Below are positions 16,309 to 22,453 of a stretch of DNA of 30,064 nt, in pieces; positions within the stretch are counted from its first letter, which is position 1; each line of letters begins with the position of its first letter. The notes beneath the pieces were generated by a model. It saw nothing but the letters and a program-made list of their open reading frames with translations, did not search any database and was not told the DNA's origin. The position numbers and the translations under genes were made by a program. The DNA comes from UBA7672 sp038326205 (lineage in GTDB: Bacteria; Pseudomonadota; Alphaproteobacteria; Caulobacterales; Hyphomonadaceae): contig JBBQJV010000054.1 of assembly GCA_038326205.1 (NCBI GenBank), positions 1 to 30,064 on the forward strand. Reading direction: 5' to 3'.

Positions 16309-16560
16309 GTGCGGAGGCGTCTCCAGATTGTTCGAGCCAATTTTACTGAGCAGGTGCAGCAATCCCCAGACACCGGTTTACACGGGTCCATACGATTCAC
16401 GAAGCACGGATTTGCCGCAGGGCGTCAAAACACCGTGCCAGACTTCGTTGCAGCGTCGCGAGGAATGCTGCACTGCCAGAAAAATCCTTTTTCCATATGG
16501 CGTTTGACCGTCCCCGGCGCAGTGTTACCAATCGTGCAGGAAACGTTGATCAGGCGGACC
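16309..16560. promoter_or_regulatory. Divergent control region of phaC and hydrolase-phaR, TGCAGC repeats
   Basis: This 252-base gap must drive phaC on one strand and hydrolase-phaR on the other. TGCAGC occurs at 16355-16360 and 16449-16454, and its inverse GCTGCA at 16467-16472. The last two form an inverted repeat with a 12-base spacer. CTGCACTGCCAG (16468-16479) is close to the CTGC-N3-GCAG sites reported for PhaR of Paracoccus and Rhodobacter, so it is a plausible PhaR site. TTGACC (16504-16509) with ACCAAT 17 bases later is a weak phaC promoter candidate. Confidence 0.4.
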
Positions 16561-18351
16561 ATGAACGATCAGGCTGGCTCACTCGGCGCGTTTGAAGTTG
16601 GCCAGAACTTCCAGCGTATAAATTTCTTGCTCCAGCGCCTCTTTCTGGCGGTCTCACGTCGCGAAGTCCGCAATCCCGGCGTCGAAGGCCCCGGTCAGCC
16701 GCTCGTAATGCGCGCCGCCATGAATCAAGCGCAGAGCTGGATGGCGAACCCGATGAAGGCGTTCTCATCCCAGGTCGAATTCTGGCAGCACACGAGCGCT
16801 CTTTATGCCGAACTCACCCAATCCATGTTGTCCGGCGCGCAGCGCACGCCAACACCGCCGGAAGAAAAAGGTGCCGTAGATGCCCGCTTCGCCGATGAGG
16901 AATGGAGCAAGCACCCGTTCTTCTACTACCTGAAGCGTCAGTATCAGGTGATGTCCGCCTATCTCGAAACGATGGCCGACAGCGCGTCCGAGGGCGAGGA
17001 CGATAAGCATTCGGAACAGATCCACTTTTTCACCCATCAGCTCGTCGATCTCTTCTCGCCTGCCAACTTCCTTGCCTCCAATCCTGTAGCGCTGAAGAAG
17101 GCCGTCGAGACCAATGGCCGCTCGCTGGTCGAGGGCCTTGAGAACCTGGTGAAGGATCTTGAGCGCAATGGTGGAGACCTGCTGGTCACGCTGGCCGATC
17201 CCGAAGCCTTCAAGGTCGGCGAGACGCTGGCCACCACGCCGGGTCACGTCGTCTTCGAGACACCGCTCTTCCAGCTGATCCGCTATGACCCGGTGACGGA
17301 GAAAGTCTTTGCCCGTCCGCTCCTGCTGATCCCGCCCTGGATCAACAAGTTCTATATCCTCGACCTGCAGCCGAAATCATCGCTGGTGAAATGGCTCACC
17401 GAACAGGGCATCGCCGTCTACATCGTCAGCTGGAAGAACCCGCGTGAGGAACTGCGCACCTACGGCATGGAAAGCTATGTGCAGAAGGGCGTCGTGCCCG
17501 CCATGCAGAAGGTCAATGAACTGCACGGCAATGATGGCATCAACGTCGTCGGCTACTGTATCGGCGGCACCACACTGGCTCTAACACAGGCCTGGCTCAC
17601 CAAGACCAAGCAGGAGAATCCCGCCAAGTCCTGCACCTTCTTCACAGCGCTGACCGACTTCGAAGATCCGGGGCCGATGAAGTCCTTCATCGATGAAGGC
17701 TTCATCTCGGGCATCTCGATCGAAGCCCAGCGCAAAGGATATCTCGATCAGCGCATCATGGCGCGGACGTTCAGCTACCTTCGTCCCAACGACCTCGTCT
17801 ACGGACCCGCCGTCAAAGCTTATCTCCTCGGCGAAGCACGTCCGAAGTTCGATCTGCTGTTCTGGAACGAGGACTCGACCCGCCTGCCCGAGCGCATGGC
17901 GCAGGAATATCTGAAGTATCTTTATCGCGACAACGCCTTTGCAAAAGGCAATTTCGAAGTCGATGGCGTGAAGGTCAGCCTCGATGAGATCAAGGTTCCC
18001 CACTACGTCGTCGCCTGCGAGAAAGATCACATCGCGCCGTGGACGGCCTCGTTCAAAGGCCTCTCGCGCCTCACGGGCGGCGGCCGCTTTGTGCTTGCGC
18101 AGTCGGGCCACATCGCAGGCATCGTGAACCCGCCCGTGAAGAACAAGTATGGCTATTGGGTCAGCGATGAAGATCCCGGCACAGACCTCGACGCCTGGCG
18201 CGCCGGCAGTGAAGCGCATGATGGCTCGTGGTGGCCGGATTGGGTCAGCTGGCTCGGCAAGCGCTCGGGCAAGAAGATCGACGCCGCCGACAGTTTTCCG
18301 GAATCAACGCCGCGCCTCGAACCAGCCCCGGGCCGGTATGTGCGGGAATAG
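16561..18351 (+). CDS. phaC: Class I poly(3-hydroxyalkanoate) synthase
   Basis: The 596-residue product polymerises (R)-3-hydroxybutyryl-CoA into PHB at the granule surface. The catalytic triad is visible: Cys333 in the lipase-like box GYCIGG, Asp489 in CEKDHIAPW and His517 in SGHIAG. The Asp-His distance of 28 equals that of the Cupriavidus enzyme (Asp480, His508). Other family segments are PLLLIPPWINKFYILDLQP, VSWKNP and LLFWNEDSTRLP. Length fits class I, which needs no PhaE partner. I start at the ATG at 16561 (MNDQAGS). The frame is open back to 16309 but that stretch is the control region. The N-terminal 50 residues are poorly conserved and a little odd (SRREVRNPGVEGPGQP). The next gene starts three bases after the stop, which points to cotranscription. 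Confidence 0.95.
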   Translation: MNDQAGSLGAFEVGQNFQRINFLLQRLFLAVSRREVRNPGVEGPGQPLVMRAAMNQAQSWMANPMKAFSSQVEFWQHTSALYAELTQSMLSGAQRTPTPPEEKGAVDARFADEEWSKHPFFYYLKRQYQVMSAYLETMADSASEGEDDKHSEQIHFFTHQLVDLFSPANFLASNPVALKKAVETNGRSLVEGLENLVKDLERNGGDLLVTLADPEAFKVGETLATTPGHVVFETPLFQLIRYDPVTEKVFARPLLLIPPWINKFYILDLQPKSSLVKWLTEQGIAVYIVSWKNPREELRTYGMESYVQKGVVPAMQKVNELHGNDGINVVGYCIGGTTLALTQAWLTKTKQENPAKSCTFFTALTDFEDPGPMKSFIDEGFISGISIEAQRKGYLDQRIMARTFSYLRPNDLVYGPAVKAYLLGEARPKFDLLFWNEDSTRLPERMAQEYLKYLYRDNAFAKGNFEVDGVKVSLDEIKVPHYVVACEKDHIAPWTASFKGLSRLTGGGRFVLAQSGHIAGIVNPPVKNKYGYWVSDEDPGTDLDAWRAGSEAHDGSWWPDWVSWLGKRSGKKIDAADSFPESTPRLEPAPGRYVRE

Positions 18352-18354
18352 GGT

Positions 18355-19206
18355 GTGAATCAAGCTGAGTTGCTTGGCCATGCGCGCTGGAAAGCCGTGC
18401 TGGTCTTTGTAACGTCATCGCTGCTTGCGATCACGCTCGGCGCAGGGGTGATGGCGCACGCTGGTGTCCCGCTCGACATCTGGGTCCGCAATCCAATCGC
18501 ATGGGTCCTCGCAGCGGGCGTCAGCATCTTCCTAGCGCGCCGCGACTGGTTTGGCGCAGCATTCCCGCCCATCGCGCTCATTGTCGTGGCATTTAGCTTT
18601 TTCGGTCCCGAGCAGGAGGGCGTCCACCGCTGGCTCGACATAGGCCCCGTGCAACTCAACGCCGCCGCCCTCGTGCTGCCTGCAGCCATTGCTGGGTTCA
18701 ACCGCATAAGCGCCGTCATCGCGGTCCCCTGCTTCGTCCTGATCGCCGCCCTACTCTCCGTGCAGCCCGACATCTCGCAACTCGCCGGCTTCGCCATCGC
18801 TGCGATCGTCCTCGCCTCGAGCCTTCGTTACGGGAAGATGATGCTGACCGCGTCAGTCATCATCGCCACCGCAGCGCTTGCCTTCTGCCTCTCGCGTCCA
18901 GATCCGCTCGCGCCCGTGGCGCATGTGGAAGGCATTCTCGCGCTCGCCTGGTCCCAGTCACCCGCCCTTGCCATCGCCATGGGCATCAGCCTCGCCGCCG
19001 CCGCGCTCAGCCCTCTGATCTTGTGGTCGGCCCATCCGCTTGGCGCGACGGCCCAGCTGGCGCTCGCCGCCTACCTCGCGGTTACGGGGGCGGCTTTCCT
19101 GTTGGGGGCCTATCCGGTTCCGCTGGCCGGCTACGGCGTCAGCTTCGTCATCGGTTGGTGTCTAGGAATTTTTGGGCTTTGCGCCCGCCGATCATCAATT
19201 CCCTAA
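18355..19206 (+). CDS. Small SEDS-like (FtsW/RodA-like) membrane protein of unknown function
   Basis: The 283-residue product is a multi-pass membrane protein with about seven to nine hydrophobic helices. It starts with GTG three bases after the phaC stop, so it is probably translated by coupling. Its one recognisable part is at 88-113: EGVHRWLDIGPVQLNAAAL followed by VLPAAI, then LLSVQPDISQ at 133-142. This mirrors the FtsW/RodA/SpoVE signature (G-x-x-RWL-x-x-G-P-x-x-x-Q-P-S-E-L, then kQPDlGTa). FtsW and RodA are about 370-480 residues; this protein is much shorter, and I cannot find the catalytic Asp loop. I therefore call it SEDS-like, not a polymerase. Neighbours are phaC and a phasin. 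Its link with PHB granules, if any, is unknown. Confidence 0.8.
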   Translation: MNQAELLGHARWKAVLVFVTSSLLAITLGAGVMAHAGVPLDIWVRNPIAWVLAAGVSIFLARRDWFGAAFPPIALIVVAFSFFGPEQEGVHRWLDIGPVQLNAAALVLPAAIAGFNRISAVIAVPCFVLIAALLSVQPDISQLAGFAIAAIVLASSLRYGKMMLTASVIIATAALAFCLSRPDPLAPVAHVEGILALAWSQSPALAIAMGISLAAAALSPLILWSAHPLGATAQLALAAYLAVTGAAFLLGAYPVPLAGYGVSFVIGWCLGIFGLCARRSSIP

Positions 19207-19224
19207 GGTCAACCTAACGCCGGC

Positions 19225-19296
19225 TTCGCACCTGCGGAATATTTTTCGCACCTGCGGCAATTTTTACCTTGCCTTTGCCGCGGCGCGGCATTAGAT
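19225..19296 (+). promoter_or_regulatory. Phasin promoter region with 13-bp direct repeats
   Basis: TTCGCACCTGCGG occurs at 19225-19237 and again at 19245-19257, exactly 20 bases apart, each followed by an A/T-rich tract. TTGCCT (19269-19274) and TTAGAT (19291-19296), spaced by 16, form a plausible promoter just downstream. Two-turn spacing upstream of the -35 suits a regulator pair, most obviously PhaR. The repeats do not match the published CTGC-N3-GCAG form exactly. Confidence 0.45.
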
Positions 19297-19334
19297 GGCT
19301 GTCAACGCTAGAGACGCCCTCAAGGAGCTTCCCC

Positions 19335-19763
19335 ATGAACCCGATGACCGACATGTTCGACTTCACCAAATCGTTCGAACAGTTCTCGAAATTCACCCCG
19401 GATTTCGCCAACGCCGCCCCGATGAAAGCCTTCAACGACATGGCCGCGAAATACCGCGCTGTCGCGATCGAAACACTCAACAAGAACGTCGAACTGACGA
19501 CCGCGTGGATGACGGACGCCGCCAAGGACGCGACGACCCTGATGACGCCGGAAGCCCAGCCGACCGCTTACGCCAAAAAAGCCGGCGAACTGGCCCAAGC
19601 CGCGATGCAGGACATCCCGGCCCGTATGATGGCCTACGCTGAAGTTGCGAAAAAAGCCCAGACCGAACTCCTCGACACCGTCGTCGCCATGACGCCGAAA
19701 TCCGTTGAAGAAGTGACGGCCCAGGTGAAAGCCGCCACGAAATCCGCCAAGAAAGCCGCCTAA
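19335..19763 (+). CDS. phaP: Phasin, PHB granule-coating protein
   Basis: The 142-residue product is an amphipathic all-helical protein of the phasin family, which coats PHB granules and limits their size. The N-terminal MFDFTKSFEQFSKFTPDF and the central helix with YRAVAIETLNKNVELTTAWM fit phasins of alphaproteobacteria. The Lys/Ala-rich tail (VKAATKSAKKAA) is also usual. AAGGAG (19322-19327) lies seven bases before the ATG. It has its own promoter region with repeats and a strong terminator, so it is expected to be transcribed highly and singly. PhaR upstream in this locus is its likely repressor; this regulation is known in other bacteria and inferred here. Confidence 0.92.
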   Translation: MNPMTDMFDFTKSFEQFSKFTPDFANAAPMKAFNDMAAKYRAVAIETLNKNVELTTAWMTDAAKDATTLMTPEAQPTAYAKKAGELAQAAMQDIPARMMAYAEVAKKAQTELLDTVVAMTPKSVEEVTAQVKAATKSAKKAA

Positions 19764-19794
19764 GCTTTCTTCGCGTAAGGCCTGATCTGACAAA

Positions 19795-19839
19795 GGGCGC
19801 GTGGGCTGGATTGATTCCGCTCCGCGCCCGTTTTGTTTT
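19795..19839 (+). terminator. Rho-independent terminator after phaP
   Basis: GGGCGCG (19795-19801) pairs with CGCGCCC (19823-19829) around a 21-base loop and is followed by GTTTTGTTTT (19830-19839). It is 31 bases after the phasin stop. Confidence 0.82.
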
Positions 19840-19979
19840 CTGGAGTGCGGTATGGGTGCGGCGAGCAGTTAACGCTGCATCCGGCGCTCGCACGCTCCAG
19901 CGGCCTGTGCGTTAAATGAGGTCGGCCGAATCAAGTGGTCATCGGCTGTGTAGAGTTAGACCTGTAGAGTAACGGGAAA

Positions 19980-20007
19980 GGCGCGCTTCCTCGAAGCGCG
20001 TCTTTTT
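19980..20007. terminator. Hairpin terminator, probably bidirectional
   Basis: Arms 19980-19989 and 19993-20002 (core CGCGCTTC/GAAGCGCG, with one G-U pair) enclose a CTC loop and are followed on the plus strand by CTTTTT. On the minus strand the stem follows the stop of the amidohydrolase gene directly and is trailed by CTTTCCC, so it can end that gene too. No plus-strand gene lies between it and the phaP terminator. Confidence 0.75.
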
Positions 20008-20012
20008 CGGTT

Positions 20013-21197
20013 TCAAGCCACCGCAAGATGCTTCGGATACCGCAGATCCGCCGCCAGACCCGCGCCCATCAGATCAATGAAGTTCTCGCAGTAGAAGCGC
20101 TCCACCGCCTGCGCCGATGAACCCGCCAGACTGTCGTTGAAACGCTTCAGCGGATTCCATCCGCCTTCGACATGGGGATAATCCGACGAGAACAGAAAGA
20201 CGTCCTCGCCCGCATTGGCGATCAGCCAGCCGACGTCCTCATGCGGATAAGGCGTCACGCGCAACTGCCGCTGCACAAACTCCGAAGGCTTCATCGACAG
20301 CTTCTGCAGCCGCTCCTCGTTCTTCGCGAACGCCATCGCCGCGCCGTCGAGGTTGCGCATCCACCCCGGAAGCCACGACGCGCCGAGCTCGATCGCGCCG
20401 AACTTCAGTTGGGGGAAGCGATCCAGCACACCATCTATGATCAGCGCCGCCAGCGTCAGCTCCACCGAATGCGGGATCGGCATGTAGGAGACCGACGTGA
20501 AGTTCTCCTCCCCTCCATGGAAGTCCTTCACGCGTGGCAGACCGTTGTCGAAATACTGCTCGTCGAGTTTCTTCTCGTCACCGACATGGAACAGGATCGG
20601 CAGCCCCGCCTCCTGAGCCATGGCCCAGATCGGATCATAGCCGACATGGCTCGCGGACCGTCCCTGCGGACGCGAGGGGATCAGCAGCGCCTTGGCGCCC
20701 ATGGCAATCGCCTCGCGTGCAAGCACGATCGCACGCGCGATATCGAACAGAGGAATGTAGGCCGTGCCCAGCAGCCGCCGATCCGCGCCGCAGAAGTCCG
20801 TCATCATCCGGTTGTGCGCCGTCGCCGTTGCATAACCGAGTGCCGCGTCCGCCGGTTTCTCCAGCCCGAAATTGTTGAGGCACCAGGTCGTGAACACCAA
20901 CTGGCTGGCGAACCCCAACTGATCCAGCGCCCGTGGCCGATCCGCCTTCAGGAACGAGCCAAGCGCATCATAGTTTTTCCGCAGCATGATGTTGGCATCT
21001 GCCGCCTCGCGAAATCCGTCGTTCGCATGTCGGGCCCGCGCCTGTTCCACATAAGTCAGATCACGCGCCTTTCGCACCTTCGGAAGCTCGCGATAAGCAG
21101 ACCGGAATGCCGGATCAATGAACGGCTCCAGACAATCCGGCAGCTCCATCAGATGGCTGTCGGCATCATGGATCACACGACCCGAAGCATAAGGCAT
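20013..21197 (-). CDS. Amidohydrolase family 2 (ACMSD-like) metal-dependent hydrolase
   Basis: The 394-residue product is a cytoplasmic TIM-barrel metal enzyme of the amidohydrolase-2 type, a group that includes aromatic-acid decarboxylases and hydrolases. Metal-site motifs are IHDADSHLME (Asp11, Asp13, His15), His204 in LFHVGDE, and Asp339 and His342 in SSDYPHVEGG. The segments HSVELTLAALIIDGVLDRFP and KFGAIELGASWLPGWM are typical of the subgroup. I chose the ATG at 21197 (MPYASGRV) because GGGAG lies eight bases upstream; Met at 21215 is an alternative, and the frame is open to 21356 into the divergent gene. The substrate is not known. It is divergent from the threonine aldolase gene, which gives no clear clue. 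Confidence 0.87.
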   Translation of the reverse strand: MPYASGRVIHDADSHLMELPDCLEPFIDPAFRSAYRELPKVRKARDLTYVEQARARHANDGFREAADANIMLRKNYDALGSFLKADRPRALDQLGFASQLVFTTWCLNNFGLEKPADAALGYATATAHNRMMTDFCGADRRLLGTAYIPLFDIARAIVLAREAIAMGAKALLIPSRPQGRSASHVGYDPIWAMAQEAGLPILFHVGDEKKLDEQYFDNGLPRVKDFHGGEENFTSVSYMPIPHSVELTLAALIIDGVLDRFPQLKFGAIELGASWLPGWMRNLDGAAMAFAKNEERLQKLSMKPSEFVQRQLRVTPYPHEDVGWLIANAGEDVFLFSSDYPHVEGGWNPLKRFNDSLAGSSAQAVERFYCENFIDLMGAGLAADLRYPKHLAVA

Positions 21198-21312
21198 GGC
21201 GATGTCTCCCGGCATCTTTTCCCCGAAGAATGCACCTGACGGCAGCTTTGTAAAAGGGGGCGCCCTGCTTGCCCAAGGCCCGGATTTCCGCTCCACAGGG
21301 GGTGGAGGCCAC

Positions 21313-22329
21313 ATGAATTTCTCGTCCGACACCGCCGCGCCCGCACACCCCGCCATTCTCGAAGCGATGCTCGCCGCCTCGAAAGGCCCCTCCCCCAGCT
21401 ATGGCTCGGACCCGTGGACGGCCTCCGCACACAAGGCCCTGCGCGATGTGTTCGAGACCGATCTCGATATCTGGCTGGTCTCCTCGGGCACAGCGGCTAA
21501 TGCGCTCGCCCTTGCCACGCTCTGTCCGCCGCACGGCGCGGTGCTCTGTCACATTGAGGCGCATATCGAGCGCGACGAGCGCGGCGCGCCTGAGTTCTTC
21601 ACCGGAGGCGCGAAGCTCTCGCTGCTCCCTGGCGCCCACGCCCGCATCGACATGACGGCCTTGCGCGACAAGGTTGCCTCGAACCGGCATGATTTTGTGC
21701 ACGAAACGCCCGCCCATGTGTTGTCGTTGTCCAATCTCACAGAGAGCGGCGCGGCCTACCGACCGTTCGAAATTGCCGAGCGGTCAGCTCTTGCACGCGA
21801 AGCCGGACTTGCCGTCCATCTCGACGGCGCACGTCTTGCGAACGCCCTCGTCTCCACCGGGGCATCCCCTGCCGAGATGACATGGCGTGCTGGCGTCGAT
21901 ATCGTGTGCTTAGGCGCAACCAAGAATGGCGCGATCGGGTGCGAGGCGATCGTCCTCTTCGGCGCCGCGCGGCAACGTGCGCAGGATCTCGTGGTGCGGG
22001 CGAAGCGCGCCGGACACGTGCCGCCCAAAATGCGATTTCTCGGGGCACAGATGGCCGCTTATCTAAAGGACGGACTGTGGCTGCAGCTGGCGCGGCGCGC
22101 CAACACTTCAGCAACCAGTCTTGCCACGGCATTAACCCGTGCAGGCGCCGAACTCGCCCATCCTGTCGATGGCAACGAGGTATTTGCACGCCTTCCAGAG
22201 GGCATGGCCGATCGCCTTTCCGCTGCGGGGGCCACGTTTTATCCCTGGATCGACGGCTCGCATCGCTTTGTCTGCTCGTGGGCGACCGAACCCTCCGAGA
22301 TAGACGCCTTCGCCGCCTATCTCTCATGA
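21313..22329 (+). CDS. ltaE: Low-specificity L-threonine aldolase (PLP enzyme)
   Basis: The 338-residue product belongs to the beta-eliminating lyase/threonine aldolase family, which splits L-threonine or L-allo-threonine into glycine and acetaldehyde using PLP in the cytoplasm. FSSDTAAPAHPAILEAM at the start, YGSDPWT (30-36), SSGTAANALAL (57-67), His80, HLDGARLANA with Asp171, and the PLP lysine Lys204 in LGATKNGAIG are all in place. The length is normal. The ATG at 21313 follows GGAGG (21304-21308) by four bases; the frame is open to 21196 but the extra residues are unlike the family. It diverges from the amidohydrolase gene across 115 bases. Confidence 0.9.
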   Translation: MNFSSDTAAPAHPAILEAMLAASKGPSPSYGSDPWTASAHKALRDVFETDLDIWLVSSGTAANALALATLCPPHGAVLCHIEAHIERDERGAPEFFTGGAKLSLLPGAHARIDMTALRDKVASNRHDFVHETPAHVLSLSNLTESGAAYRPFEIAERSALAREAGLAVHLDGARLANALVSTGASPAEMTWRAGVDIVCLGATKNGAIGCEAIVLFGAARQRAQDLVVRAKRAGHVPPKMRFLGAQMAAYLKDGLWLQLARRANTSATSLATALTRAGAELAHPVDGNEVFARLPEGMADRLSAAGATFYPWIDGSHRFVCSWATEPSEIDAFAAYLS

Positions 22330-22393
22330 CCGCATCGATCCACCGTCAGCCGCGCTGAACTTTCACCGATCCGTTTACGGGAAATCGACGCTG

Positions 22394-22453
22394 TTCTGCC
22401 AGTGTATGCCGGCAGAAGGGACGCCGGGGGGGGCTGGCGGCTAGTATCAGACA
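22394..22453 (+). promoter_or_regulatory. Leader of GGDEF-EAL gene: hairpin, G8 run, possible leaderless promoter
   Basis: TTCTGCC (22394-22400) and GGCAGAA (22411-22417) form a 7-bp stem. A run of eight G follows at about 22425-22433. TAGTAT (22442-22447) is a good -10 match only seven bases before the ATG, and no ribosome binding site is visible. Transcription could therefore start at or next to the start codon. No convincing -35 was found. Confidence 0.3.

Noticed and set aside
16309..16560. N-terminal extension of PhaC by 84 residues
   Set aside because: The extension covers the divergent control region, is not seen in class I synthases, and starts next to the hydrolase start codon.
22394..22453. 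Cyclic-di-GMP riboswitch before the GGDEF-EAL gene
   Set aside because: I looked for GEMM core motifs because of the gene function. None are present, only a 7-bp hairpin and a G run.
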